Source of the DNA: JAGOEY01 sp017997515
Lineage (GTDB): Bacteria; Pseudomonadota; Gammaproteobacteria; Burkholderiales; Burkholderiaceae_C
Length of the DNA: 64,000 nt
Direction: 5' to 3'
Assembly: GCA_026314275.1 (NCBI GenBank)
Contig: CP111109.1
Coordinates: 1,612,001 to 1,676,000 of the forward strand
Positions 25,378 through 34,572 of this stretch are shown here, one piece after another (position 1 is the first letter of the stretch; the number at the start of each line of letters is the position of its first letter). The notes under the pieces were generated by a model. The model had not been told where the DNA came from. It searched no databases and saw only the letters and a program-made list of their open reading frames with translations. The translations under genes and the position numbers were made by a program.

Positions 25378-25472
25378 TGTCTTGTTTCCTACGCGGGGAT
25401 AATCCCAATCAGGTTCAACGGGTCCACACACAGTGCGATCTCAGCCTTGGAAAAATCCTTGGCACCCCGACA
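25378..25472 (-). promoter_or_regulatory. TPP riboswitch (THI element) of thiC
   Basis: The minus strand contains the THI-box parts in order: GGGGTGCC, GGCTGAGATC, ACCCGTTGAACCTGAT, then GGATTATCCCCGCGTAGGAAACAAG. These form the pyrimidine-sensing and diphosphate-sensing helices. It lies 85 bases upstream of the thiC start and would shut expression when thiamine diphosphate is plentiful, most likely by hiding the ribosome-binding site. The yigZ gene starts 16 bases away on the other strand. Confidence 0.95.
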
Positions 25473-25487
25473 AGCAACCTGGATTCT

Positions 25488-26102
25488 ATGCCCCGCACCC
25501 TCAGCGCCCCCGTCCACAGCGAACTGATCATCAAAAAAAGCCGCTTTATCGGCTGTGTACAACCCGTCGCCGACCGCGACGCCGCGCAGGAAATCGTGGC
25601 CGCACTGCGTGCCGCACACCCCGGCGCAGTCCATGTCTGCTGGGCGCTGCTGGCGGGTGGCCAGTCGGCTGCGGTGGACGATGGTGAGCCCAGCGGTACT
25701 GCGGGGCGGCCCATGTTTGAGGTGCTGCGCCACCAGGACCTGGACGGTGTGCTGGCCACCGTGGTGCGGTACTTCGGCGGCGTCAAACTCGGCGCGGGCG
25801 GCCTGGTGCGGGCCTACACCGACGCCGTGGCGCAGGCCCTGCTGGGGGCCGACACCGTGCCGCTGCAGCGTATGCAGACCTTGCTTTGTGCTGTGCCCTA
25901 CGCGCTGGAGGGCCAGCTGCGCCGCCAGATCGACGCGGCCGGGGCCACGTTGCTGGAGGTGCAACACGGCACACTGGTGACGCTGCGGCTGCAGCTGCCC
26001 GAGACAGCGGCGGCGGGTTTTGTGGCGTTGGTCAACAACGCAGGGCAGGGCCGTGTGGGCTGGCTGGCGGCAGAAGAACCGGCACCTGCAGCGCCCCTGT
26101 AA
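25488..26102 (+). CDS. yigZ: IMPACT/YigZ-family protein
   Basis: The 204-residue protein has the UPF0029 domain: HSELIIKKSRFIGCVQPV, the hallmark DDGEPSGTAGRPMFEVL (about residues 64-80) and VVRYFGGVKLGAGGLVRAY (about 90-108), then a smaller ferredoxin-like C-terminal domain. The biochemical role in bacteria is not settled. It is divergent from the thiC leader with only a few bases between. Confidence 0.93.
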   Translation: MPRTLSAPVHSELIIKKSRFIGCVQPVADRDAAQEIVAALRAAHPGAVHVCWALLAGGQSAAVDDGEPSGTAGRPMFEVLRHQDLDGVLATVVRYFGGVKLGAGGLVRAYTDAVAQALLGADTVPLQRMQTLLCAVPYALEGQLRRQIDAAGATLLEVQHGTLVTLRLQLPETAAAGFVALVNNAGQGRVGWLAAEEPAPAAPL

Positions 26103-26226
26103 AACGGCCCCTGGCCACGCGCCCACCGCTTCCAGACACAGTCCCCGTTTTGGTGCTTACCCTGTAGCAAGCGCAGGCATGGCTGTTGCATAGTCCCTCT
26201 TTTGATCCTTTGGAGAGGGAACCCTT

Positions 26227-27810
26227 ATGACCACACGATTCGCATGGACCACGGTTGTTGTTGCCGCTGCGGCCACCTTGATGGCCACCGCGGGCTATGC
26301 CAAGACCTTCAAATGGTCGAGCGCCAGCGACATCCCCACGCTGGACATCCACTCGCAAAACAATGCACTGGGCAATGGCGTCCATGCGTCCATCTACGAA
26401 TCGCTGGTCTACTACAACAGCAAGACCTTTAAACCCGAGCCCCAGCTGGCCACCAGCTGGAAGCTGATCAACCCCTCGCAGATGCGCTTCACGTTGCGCA
26501 GCGGCGTCAAGTTCAGCGACGGCTCCGTCATGACGCCCGAGGACGTGATCTTCTCGATCAACCGCGCGATGGCCAAAACCTCCAACTACGCCGTGTTTGC
26601 GCAAGGCATCGACAAGGTGGTCAAGGTCGATGCCAACACCATCGACATCCTGCTCAAGGGCCCCAACCCGGTGCTGCTGAACCAGCTGACCGAGCTGCGC
26701 ATCATGAGCAAAGCCTGGGCCGAGAAGAACAAGTCGGTCGAGCCCAAAGACATCCGCACGCCCGAAGAAAGCTTCGCCCACCGCAACGCCATGGGCACCG
26801 GCCCGTACATGGTCAAGGAATGGCAGCCCGACCAAAAATTGGTGCTGGTGGCCAACCCGAATTACTGGGGCAAGAACCCCACCAACGTCACGGAAATTCT
26901 CTACACACCGATCAAGTCTGCGCCTACACGTATCGCCGCGCTGCTATCGGGTGAGACCGACTTTGTGCTCGACCCCAGCACACAAGACCTGGCGCGCCTG
27001 CGCAGCAATGCCAACATCAAGGTGCTGGACGGTGCCGAGAACCGCACCATGTTCCTGGGCATGGACCAGTACCGCGACGAGCTGCCAGGCTCCAACGTCA
27101 AAGGCAAAAACCCGCTGAAAGACGCACGTGTGCGCAAGGCCCTGTACCAGGCCATCGACATTGCCGCGATCAAACGCGTGACCATGCGTGATCTGTCGCA
27201 AAACACCGGCACACTCATTGCACCGCAGGTGAACGGCTGGACCAAGAAGGCCGACGCCCGTTTCCCCTACGACGTGGCAGCCGCCCAGAAACTGCTGGCC
27301 GACGCCGGTTACCCACAGGGCTTCGAGGTGGACTTTGCCTGCCCGAACAACCGCTACATCAACGACGAAGCCATCTGCCAGGCCGTGACCGCCATGTGGG
27401 CGCGGATTGGTGTCAAGGCCAAGCTGCGCACGCTGCCGCTGGTGACCTATTTCCCCATGATCCAGCGTTATGAAGCCAGCATCTACATGCTGGGCTGGGG
27501 TGTGCCCACCTTCGACGCGCTGTACTCGCTGCAGTCGTTGCTGCGCAGCGTGGGCGCGGGCGGTGACGGCAACTACAACGTGGGCCGCTACTCCAACCCG
27601 CAGGTGGACGCCATGATCGAGCGTGTGAAGGTCGAGACCGACCTGGTGGTGCGCAACGAGCTGATCGAAAAAGCGCTGGTGCTGGCCAATGAAGACGTGG
27701 CCTACCTGCCGCTGCACAACCAGGTTATCCCCTGGGCCATGCGCAAGAACGTTGAAGTGATTCACCGCGCAGACAACCGGCTGGACTGGCGCCTGATCCA
27801 GGTGAAGTAA
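26227..27810 (+). CDS. Peptide-type ABC transporter, periplasmic binding protein (SBP family 5)
   Basis: 527 residues with a Sec signal peptide (TTVVVAAAATLMATAGYA, cleavage about residue 25) and the SBP_bac_5 layout: SASDIPTLDIHSQNN, FTLRSGVKFSDGSVMTPEDVIFSINR, AMGTGPYMVKEW and DVAYLPLHNQ near the end. It captures di- or oligopeptides, glutathione or similar molecules for the permease encoded downstream. A GGAGAGGG precedes the ATG. A 371-base space with a long hairpin element follows before the first permease gene, so its mRNA may be processed and more stable than the rest. Confidence 0.93.
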   Translation: MTTRFAWTTVVVAAAATLMATAGYAKTFKWSSASDIPTLDIHSQNNALGNGVHASIYESLVYYNSKTFKPEPQLATSWKLINPSQMRFTLRSGVKFSDGSVMTPEDVIFSINRAMAKTSNYAVFAQGIDKVVKVDANTIDILLKGPNPVLLNQLTELRIMSKAWAEKNKSVEPKDIRTPEESFAHRNAMGTGPYMVKEWQPDQKLVLVANPNYWGKNPTNVTEILYTPIKSAPTRIAALLSGETDFVLDPSTQDLARLRSNANIKVLDGAENRTMFLGMDQYRDELPGSNVKGKNPLKDARVRKALYQAIDIAAIKRVTMRDLSQNTGTLIAPQVNGWTKKADARFPYDVAAAQKLLADAGYPQGFEVDFACPNNRYINDEAICQAVTAMWARIGVKAKLRTLPLVTYFPMIQRYEASIYMLGWGVPTFDALYSLQSLLRSVGAGGDGNYNVGRYSNPQVDAMIERVKVETDLVVRNELIEKALVLANEDVAYLPLHNQVIPWAMRKNVEVIHRADNRLDWRLIQVK

Positions 27811-27849
27811 GACGCCCTGTGGCTGCGGCCCGCCTGTCATCTCTGGCCA

Positions 27850-28119
27850 AGAACGTGTTCAGCGTCTTTTTGGAGATTGCATTGGAGTGCAATCGGGATG
27901 AGTGGGTGGCCCGGGTGCGCCGCATGGGCTCCTGCCCATGCCAGCAGCTGGGGCGCCCAATCGCCCGATTTCACTCCAACCCTTCGGGCAAGTGCCTTTT
28001 CGGGCGGTCTGCGGCGTTGCAGCGCTTGTCCATAGCTGGGCTATGGACGGCACACTGCGCCTTGCATCCCATCCCGAAAAGACACTTGTGCAACTCCAAA
28101 AAGACGCTGAACACGTTCT
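27850..28119. repeat. Long inverted-repeat element, family C, copy 1
   Basis: The ends are a perfect 26-base inverted repeat (27850-27875 and 28094-28119). Inside are nested inverted repeats: 27882-27897 with 27964-27979 (15 of 16), 27989-28004 with 28075-28090 (15 of 16), and the tip hairpin GTCCATAGC-TGG-GCTATGGAC. The inner part (CGGGCGGTCTGC...GCGCCTTGCATCCCATCCCGA) is shared with copy 2 near 57 kb. It fills nearly the whole space between the binding-protein and permease genes; I see no gene in it. Confidence 0.88.
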
Positions 28120-28181
28120 AGTGCGGGCCGTTTCATTTCCGCGCAGTTCCTGCACGGCTTGCCCTCTTACTGTTTCACCCC

Positions 28182-29162
28182 ATGATTGCTTTTATCCTGC
28201 GCCGCCTGATCCAGTCCGTGATCGTCATGATTGCGGTGGCGTTTATCTCGTTCCTGCTGTTCCAGTACGTGGGTGACCCGGTGTCCTTCCTGCTGGGCCA
28301 GGACGCCACGCCCGAAGAGGTGCGCGAGATGCGCGCCGCGCTGGGGCTGGACCAGCCCTTCTTTGTGCAGTTCTGGCACTTTCTGGGCAACGCCGTGCAG
28401 GGCGACTTTGGCATGAGCCTGCGGCAGGCGGCCAAGGTATCGGGGCTGATTGCAGAACGCTTCCCGGCCACGCTGGAGCTGGCTTTGGTGGCCGCTGTGC
28501 TGGCGCTGGTGGTGGGTATCCCGATGGGTGTGTACACCGCGCTGCGCCGGGGCAGCTTCATGAGCCAGGTGTTCATGGCCATCTCTTTGCTGGGGGTGTC
28601 GCTGCCCACCTTCCTTATCGGCATCTTGCTGATCCTGGTGTTTGCCGTAGGCCTGGGCTGGTTCCCCAGTTTTGGCCGGGGCGACACGGTGCAACTGGGC
28701 TGGTGGAGCACCGGCCTGCTCACACGCGACGGTTGGCACCACATCGTGCTGCCCGCCATCACACTGGCCATCTTCCAGCTCACCCTCATCATGCGGCTGG
28801 TGCGCGCCGAGATGCTGGAGGTGTTACGCACCGACTACATCAAGTTCGCCCGCGCACGCGGCCTGTCCAACCGCGCCATCCACTTCGGCCATGCACTCAA
28901 GAACACGTTGGTGCCGGTGATGACCATCACCGGCTTACAACTAGGTGGCCTGATCGCCTTTGCCATCATCACCGAGTCGGTGTTCCAGTGGCCGGGCATG
29001 GGCCTGCTGTTTATCCAGGCCGTGACCTTTGCCGACATCCCGGTGATGGCGGCTTACCTGTGCCTGGTGGCCCTGATTTTTGTGATGATCAACCTGGTGG
29101 TGGACCTGCTGTATTTCGTCGTAGATCCCCGGCTGCGCGTGGGCAAGGCGGGAGGACACTGA
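28182..29162 (+). CDS. Peptide-type ABC transporter permease, DppB-like
   Basis: The 326-residue inner-membrane protein starts MIAFILRRLIQSVIVMIAVAF and has six hydrophobic segments. GVSLPTFLIGILLILVFAV and the coupling motif EMLEVLRTDYIKFARARGLS (EAA loop, about residues 205-225) identify the first permease of a peptide transporter. It pairs with the DppC-like protein, whose gene starts two bases after this stop codon. Confidence 0.94.
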   Translation: MIAFILRRLIQSVIVMIAVAFISFLLFQYVGDPVSFLLGQDATPEEVREMRAALGLDQPFFVQFWHFLGNAVQGDFGMSLRQAAKVSGLIAERFPATLELALVAAVLALVVGIPMGVYTALRRGSFMSQVFMAISLLGVSLPTFLIGILLILVFAVGLGWFPSFGRGDTVQLGWWSTGLLTRDGWHHIVLPAITLAIFQLTLIMRLVRAEMLEVLRTDYIKFARARGLSNRAIHFGHALKNTLVPVMTITGLQLGGLIAFAIITESVFQWPGMGLLFIQAVTFADIPVMAAYLCLVALIFVMINLVVDLLYFVVDPRLRVGKAGGH

Positions 29163-29163
29163 G

Positions 29164-30075
29164 ATGAAAAATACAATCAACCGCTGGCTCGACAGCGATG
29201 TCGGCTACAGCTTTCGCACCTCACCCGTTGCCATCGGCGCGGCGGCGATTGCGCTGGTCTGTGTGTTCTGCGCACTGTTCGCTGGCTGGGTCGCACCCCA
29301 CAACCCGTTCGACCTGGCCGCGCTGGAGCTGGGCGACGCCCGCCTGCCGCCCGCGTGGCATGCCGACGGCAGCACCAAGTATTTGCTGGGCACCGACGAC
29401 CAGGGCCGCGACATCTTGTCGGCGCTGATTTATGGCGCACGTATCTCGCTGGTGGTCGGTGTTGTGTCGGTCGTTTTGTCCGTCACGGTGGGTGTCGTGT
29501 TTGGCCTGCTGGCTGGCTTCTTCGGCGGCTGGCTTGATGCCTTCCTGATGCGGGTGTGTGACGTGATGCTGTCCTTCCCGCCCATCCTGGTGGCCTTGCT
29601 GATTGCAGGGGTGGGCCGGGCGATGTTTCCCAACGCGCATGAAACCGTGGCCTTTGGGGTGCTGATCCTGTCCATCACACTCACCGGCTGGGTGCAGTAC
29701 GCCCGCACCGTGCGCGGCTCCACACTGGTAGAGCGCAACAAGGAATATGTGCAGGCCGCACGTGTCACCGGTGTCGCCCCAAGCCGCATCATGTTGCGCC
29801 ATGTGCTGCCCAACGTCACTGGCCCGGTGATGGTGCTGGCCACCATCCAGGTGGCCACGGCCATCATCACCGAGGCCACGCTCTCCTTCCTCGGTGTGGG
29901 GGTGCCGCCCACCTCACCGTCGCTGGGCACCCTCATCCGCGTGGGCAACGACTACATCTTTTCGGGGGAATGGTGGATCACCGTGTTCCCCGGCGCCATG
30001 CTGGTGCTGATTGCCCTCAGTGTGAACCTGCTGGGCGACTGGCTGCGTGATGCGCTCAATCCCCGTCTGCGCTGA
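29164..30075 (+). CDS. Peptide-type ABC transporter permease, DppC-like
   Basis: 303 residues with the N-terminal oppC-type segment, then LGTDDQGRDILSALIYGARISL (a hallmark of DppC/OppC), five to six membrane helices, the EAA loop EYVQAARVTGVAPSRIM and the end GDWLRDALNPRLR. It forms the translocation pore with the DppB-like protein. Confidence 0.94.
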   Translation: MKNTINRWLDSDVGYSFRTSPVAIGAAAIALVCVFCALFAGWVAPHNPFDLAALELGDARLPPAWHADGSTKYLLGTDDQGRDILSALIYGARISLVVGVVSVVLSVTVGVVFGLLAGFFGGWLDAFLMRVCDVMLSFPPILVALLIAGVGRAMFPNAHETVAFGVLILSITLTGWVQYARTVRGSTLVERNKEYVQAARVTGVAPSRIMLRHVLPNVTGPVMVLATIQVATAIITEATLSFLGVGVPPTSPSLGTLIRVGNDYIFSGEWWITVFPGAMLVLIALSVNLLGDWLRDALNPRLR

Positions 30076-30090
30076 AGAAGGAACAACACA

Positions 30091-31071
30091 ATGAGCCTTC
30101 TCCAAATCAAAAACCTGGTGGTTGAATTCCCCCACCGCCGCGGCACCTTGCGTGCCATCGACAACATCTCGTTCGACATTGCTCCCGGTGAAATTTTGGG
30201 CGTGGTAGGTGAATCGGGTGCGGGCAAGTCCCTCACCGGTGCGGCCATCATCGGCCTGCTGGAGCCACCGGGCCGTATTGCGGGTGGCGAGATCCACCTC
30301 GAAGGCCAGCGCATCGACCAGCTCAGTAGCGACGCCATGCGCCACATCCGGGGCCGCAAGATTGGCGCGATCTTTCAAGACCCGCTGACCTCGCTGAACC
30401 CGCTGTACACCATCGGCCGGCAGCTCACCGAGACCATCCGCGCCCACCTGCCGCTGTCCGAATCCGAAGCCCGCCGCCGCGCCATCAGCCTGCTGCAAGA
30501 CACCGGCATTCCGGCAGCCGAGCAGCGCATCGACCACTACCCACACCAGTTCTCGGGCGGCATGCGCCAGCGTGTGGTGATTGCCTTGGCACTGGCGGCG
30601 GAGCCCAAACTCATCGTCGCCGACGAGCCCACCACCGCACTCGACGTGTCGATCCAGGCGCAGATCATCCAGCTGCTGAAACAGGTGTGCAAAGAGCGCG
30701 GTGCAGCCGTGATGCTGATCACCCACGACATGGGTGTGATCGCCGAAACCTGCGACCGCGTGGCCGTGTTGTACGCCGGGCGTGTGGCCGAGATCGGCCC
30801 CGTGCATGAGGTCATCCACCACCCGGCCCACCCCTACACCGCAGGCCTGATGGCCTCCATCCCCGACATGGCCAGCGACCGCGAACGCCTGAACCAGATC
30901 GACGGCGCCATGCCCCGCCTGAACGCTATTCCCCAAGGCTGTGCCTACAACCCGCGCTGCGCGCAGCGCTTCGACCGCTGCCTGCAGGAGCGCCCCGAAC
31001 TCATGCCCGCAGGCGCCACCCAGGCAGCCTGCTGGCTACATGCCACAGCGGCCCTGGAGATGGCCCCATGA
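30091..31071 (+). CDS. Peptide-type ABC transporter ATPase, DppD-like
   Basis: The 326-residue ATPase has Walker A GESGAGKSLTG (about residues 38-48), the Q-loop IFQDPLTSLNP, signature FSGGMRQRVVIA, Walker B LIVADEPTTALD and the H-loop THDMG. The C-terminal oligopeptide domain (ACNPRCAQRF-like CAYNPRCAQRFDRC) is typical of DppD/OppD and may carry an iron-sulfur cluster. It overlaps the next gene by four bases. Confidence 0.95.
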   Translation: MSLLQIKNLVVEFPHRRGTLRAIDNISFDIAPGEILGVVGESGAGKSLTGAAIIGLLEPPGRIAGGEIHLEGQRIDQLSSDAMRHIRGRKIGAIFQDPLTSLNPLYTIGRQLTETIRAHLPLSESEARRRAISLLQDTGIPAAEQRIDHYPHQFSGGMRQRVVIALALAAEPKLIVADEPTTALDVSIQAQIIQLLKQVCKERGAAVMLITHDMGVIAETCDRVAVLYAGRVAEIGPVHEVIHHPAHPYTAGLMASIPDMASDRERLNQIDGAMPRLNAIPQGCAYNPRCAQRFDRCLQERPELMPAGATQAACWLHATAALEMAP

Positions 31072-32081
31072 ACACCGCCATACAAACCCCCGCCCCGCTG
31101 GTTGTCGCCCACGACCTGGCCCGCAACTTCGACGTGTCGCCCCCCTGGCTCAACCGCGTGCTGGAACGCAAACCGCGTGTGCTGTTACATGCCGTGGACG
31201 GCGTGAGCTTCTCCATTGAACGCGGCAAAACACTGGCCCTGGTCGGTGAATCGGGCTGTGGCAAAAGCACCGTGGCGCGCCTGCTGGTGGGCTTGTATGG
31301 CCCCACGCGCGGAGGCTTCCAGTTCGACGGGCAAGACGCCCATGCCGCTTTCAAGACGCCCGAAGGCCGCAAGCTGCGCCGCCGCATCCAGATGATCTTC
31401 CAGGACCCGTACGCCAGCCTGAACCCACGCTGGATCGTGCAGGACATCATTGGTGAACCCCTGCGTGAGCACGGCATCCTGACGGACAAAACCGCTTTGA
31501 AAACCCGGGTGGGTGAACTGCTGCAGTCCGTGGGCCTGTCGCCACTGGACATGGGCAAGTACCCACACCAGTTTTCCGGTGGCCAGCGCCAGCGTATTTC
31601 CATCGCCCGCGCCCTGGCCACGCAGCCCGAATTCCTGGTGTGTGACGAACCTACGTCGGCACTCGATGTGAGTGTGCAGGCGCAAGTGCTCAACATCATG
31701 AAAGACCTGCAGCGCCAGCAGGGCCTGACCTACCTCTTCATCAGCCACAACCTCGCCGTCGTGCGCCATGTGGCGGACCAGGTCGGTGTGATGTACCTGG
31801 GCCGCCTGGTCGAGGTGGCAGACAAACAGCAGCTCTTCACCACACCGCAGCACCCTTACACCCGCATGCTGCTGGACGCCATTCCGCAGATGAAACACAC
31901 CGGCCGCGCCCGCACGCCCGTGCAGGGCGAGGTGCCCAACCCACTGAACCCACCCACCGGCTGCGCCTTCCACCCGCGCTGCCCGCATGCCAATGCCCGC
32001 TGCGCGGCAGAGCGCCCGCAGTTGCAGGCACTGAACGGCGCCCAGGTGGCCTGCCACGCCGTGGAGGAAGGCCGCGTGTAA
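31068..32081 (+). CDS. Peptide-type ABC transporter ATPase, DppF-like
   Basis: 337 residues with Walker A GESGCGKSTVAR, IFQDPYASLNPRW, FSGGQRQRISIARAL, FLVCDEPTSALDVS and SHNLAVVRHVAD. The C-terminal Cys motif GCAFHPRCPHANARC matches DppF/OppF. It partners the DppD-like ATPase as a heterodimer. The N-terminal insertion after DVSPPWLNRVLERKP is common in this subfamily. It closes the transporter operon. Confidence 0.95.
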   Translation: MNTAIQTPAPLVVAHDLARNFDVSPPWLNRVLERKPRVLLHAVDGVSFSIERGKTLALVGESGCGKSTVARLLVGLYGPTRGGFQFDGQDAHAAFKTPEGRKLRRRIQMIFQDPYASLNPRWIVQDIIGEPLREHGILTDKTALKTRVGELLQSVGLSPLDMGKYPHQFSGGQRQRISIARALATQPEFLVCDEPTSALDVSVQAQVLNIMKDLQRQQGLTYLFISHNLAVVRHVADQVGVMYLGRLVEVADKQQLFTTPQHPYTRMLLDAIPQMKHTGRARTPVQGEVPNPLNPPTGCAFHPRCPHANARCAAERPQLQALNGAQVACHAVEEGRV

Positions 32082-32160
32082 CCTCCCGTTCAGCCTTCTG
32101 CGGCACACTGCTTGTCAGCCCATAAAACGCCCTGCTGTGTACGGGGCCCCAGGAGACACC

Positions 32161-33457
32161 ATGACAGTCCAAGCCCTCTACCTTCAGAAGCGCACCACGG
32201 CCGCCGACGCCGTGCGCCACGTGCACAACGGGGACACCATCATCGTGTCCACCGGCGTGGGTGAACCGCCCACGCTGCTGACCGAGCTGTCCACACAACG
32301 CCACAGCTTCCAGGACGTGAAGGTGGCGCAGATTCTGGCCCTGCGCAAATACGCATACTTCGACCCCGAGACAGTGGCCAACGTGCGCCACGTTGCGCTG
32401 TTCTACGGCCCCGCCAGCCGCGCGCGGGGGGCAGGCGGGCTGGGTGGACTTCACGCCCAACTACTTCTCTGAAATCCCCGCGCAAATCGAGCGCGGGCAG
32501 ATCCCGGCCGAAGTCGTCTTCAGCATGGCCTCCCCCATGGACGCCCACGGCTACTTTTCGCTGAGCCTGGGGGCCGACTACACCATGGCCGCCGTCGCCA
32601 AAGCCCGCACCGTGCTGCTGGAGGTGAACCCCAACGTGCCTTTTGCCTACGGCAACTGCCTGGTGCATGTGTCGCAGGTCACGGCCCTGGTGGAGAGCAG
32701 CGACCCGGTGCTGGAAGTGGGCCTGCCCACCATCGGCCCGGTGCAGGCCGCCATTGGCAAACAGGTGGCCGACCTGGTGGAAGACGGCTCCACACTGCAG
32801 ATTGGTTATGGCGGCATCCCGGACGCGGTGGTCGTGCAGCTCACCGACAAACACGACCTGGGCATCCACTCCGAGATGATCGGCGACGGCATCCTGACCC
32901 TGGTGGAAAGTGGCACCGTCACCAACCGCCGCAAGAACTACCTGCCCGGCAAGATGATCGCCACCTTCGCGCTCGGCTCGGCCAAGCTCTACCGCTTCAT
33001 GGACCGCAACCCGATGCTGGAAATGCACCCGGTCAACTTCACCAACGACCCCATGCTGGCCGGCCAGAACGACAAACTGGTTGCCATCAACGCCACCCTG
33101 CAGATCGACCTGCTGGGCCAGTGTGGCTCCGAAAGCCTGGGCCATTCACCCTTCTCCGGCACCGGCGGCCAAAGCGACTTTGTGCGCGCCGCCAACCGCT
33201 CACGCGGCGGCAAAGCCTTCATCGTGCTGCCCTCCACCGCCAAAGACGACACCATCTCGCGCATCGCCCCTGTACTCAGCCCCGGCACGCATGTGAGCAC
33301 CAGCAAGAACGACATCAACTACGTCGTCACCGAATACGGCGTGGCCCAGCTGCGCGGCAAATCTGCCGGTCAGCGGGCGCGTGAACTCATCGGGATTGCG
33401 CACCCGAACTTCCGGGCGGAGCTGACAGCGCAAGCGAAACATATGAAGCTGCTGTGA
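32161..33457 (+). pseudogene. Acetyl-CoA hydrolase / 4-hydroxybutyrate CoA-transferase-family protein, frameshifted
   Basis: The 5' part (VRHVHNGDTIIVSTGVGEPPTLL) and the 3' part (DFTPNYFSEIPAQIERGQIP, VQIGYGGIPDAVV-type LQIGYGGIPDAVV, GLHSEM-type GIHSEMIGDGILTL, and GGQSDFVRAANRSRGGKAF) together make a CoA-transferase family I protein of about 430 residues. Reading frame changes within a run of six G at 32426-32431; removing one G restores ...YGPASRARGQAGWVDFTP. The catalytic Glu would be the E of HSEM. AGGAGACACC precedes the ATG. The gene follows the peptide transporter by 79 bases. It is either inactivated, phase-variable at the G tract, or a sequencing error. Confidence 0.88.
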
Positions 33458-33491
33458 AGGGCCAGGCGCAACACATCGCCGCTGATTTGCA

Positions 33492-33545
33492 ACAAATTTG
33501 ATAGCTTCTTGTGTAGTACCAGCAAGCACAAAGTGGAAATTTGAT
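33492..33545 (+). repeat. Dispersed repeat family B, copy 5 (divergent)
   Basis: It reads AATTTGATAGCTTCTTGTGT, then ACCAGCAAGCACAAAGTGGA. It keeps the ATAGCT start and overall symmetry but has lost the GCGC cores. It lies just upstream of the vapB-like gene. Confidence 0.5.
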
Positions 33546-33574
33546 ACCTAAAACACCCTCTTTTGGAGCCCGCC

Positions 33575-33808
33575 ATGGACACCGCCCACCTCTTCCGATC
33601 TGGCTGCAACCAGGCCGTGCGCCTGCCCAAGGAGTTGTGTTTTGCAGGAACCGAGGTAGGCGTCCAACGTTTTGGCAACGGCGTATTGCTGCTGCCGTTG
33701 GACAACCCATGGGGCACGCTGGAGGCCGTTTTGGCATCGTTTGAGCCGGGCTTTGTACTGGCGCGAGAGCAGCCCGGGATCCAGGTGCACACCGAGGTCA
33801 CACCATGA
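33575..33808 (+). CDS. VapB-like antitoxin (AbrB fold)
   Basis: This 77-residue protein starts MDTAHLFRSGCNQAVRLPKEL, the swapped-hairpin DNA-binding signature of VapB antitoxins, followed by GTEVGVQRFGNGVLLLPLDNPW. Antitoxins of this type normally bind their operator and neutralise a VapC PIN nuclease encoded next. Here no vapC follows: the next gene encodes a NERD-domain protein and overlaps it (ATGA). TTGGAGCCCGCC precedes the ATG. Either a NERD protein has replaced the toxin, or this is an orphan after loss of vapC. Confidence 0.88.
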   Translation: MDTAHLFRSGCNQAVRLPKELCFAGTEVGVQRFGNGVLLLPLDNPWGTLEAVLASFEPGFVLAREQPGIQVHTEVTP

Positions 33809-34572
33809 ACACCGCACTCAACCCACTGGTCCAGATGCTGGTCTGGCTGATTCCGATCATCGTCGTCGTCTCCATTCTGAAGTCCCCCTGGGGCAAAGGC
33901 CAGATGGGGGAGTTGTTTGTGCGCTTCATGCTGCGCCTGCGGCTCGACAAAACGGTGTACTTGCCGCTGCACAACGTGACCTTGGCCACGCTTGATGGCA
34001 GCACCCAGATTGACCATGTGCTGGTCTCGCGCTTTGGCATTTTCTCCATCGAAACCAAAAACATGCAGGGCTGGATTTTTGGCAGCGAGCGGCAAGCCGA
34101 GTGGACGCAAAAAATCTACAAACGCAGCTTCAAATTTCAAAACCCGCTGCGGCAAAACTACAAACACACCCAGGCGCTGGAGAGCACCCTGCAAGTGCCG
34201 CCTGACACGGTTCATTCGGTCATCGTCTTCGTCGGCGGCAGCACCTTCAAGACCGACATGCCCGCCAACGTGACTTACGGCGGCGGTTGCGCGGACTACA
34301 TCCTGTCGTTCACACAGCCCGTGTTCTCGGATGCGCAGGTGCAAGCCCTGCTGCAACGCTTGCAAACTGGTCGCATGGCCCCAACCCGGGCCACGCACGA
34401 CCAGCATGTGCAGCACTTGAAAGAACGCAGCAACCCGCAAGCCACACGCAAATGTCCCCAGTGTGGCAGCGCCCTGGTGTTGCGCACGGCCAAATCCGGC
34501 GCAGAGATTGGTTCCCAGTTCTGGGGCTGCTCGACCTATCCGAAGTGCCGGGTAATGCAAAGGCAACGCTGA
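33805..34572 (+). CDS. NERD-domain protein with topoisomerase-type zinc finger
   Basis: 255 residues. A membrane anchor (MLVWLIPIIVVVSIL, about residues 10-24) is followed by the nuclease-related NERD domain: KGQMGELFVRFML, LDGSTQIDHVLVSRFGIFSIETKNMQGWI (E, D and E-x-K of the restriction-fold active site), then a C-terminal C4 zinc ribbon KCPQCGSALVLR...GCSTYPKCR as in topoisomerase I tails. NERD proteins are thought to process nucleic acids and occur near defence genes. It overlaps the vapB-like gene. The last codons and stop come from the inserted IS element: without it, the frame would run MQKL-stop. Confidence 0.9.
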   Translation: MNTALNPLVQMLVWLIPIIVVVSILKSPWGKGQMGELFVRFMLRLRLDKTVYLPLHNVTLATLDGSTQIDHVLVSRFGIFSIETKNMQGWIFGSERQAEWTQKIYKRSFKFQNPLRQNYKHTQALESTLQVPPDTVHSVIVFVGGSTFKTDMPANVTYGGGCADYILSFTQPVFSDAQVQALLQRLQTGRMAPTRATHDQHVQHLKERSNPQATRKCPQCGSALVLRTAKSGAEIGSQFWGCSTYPKCRVMQRQR

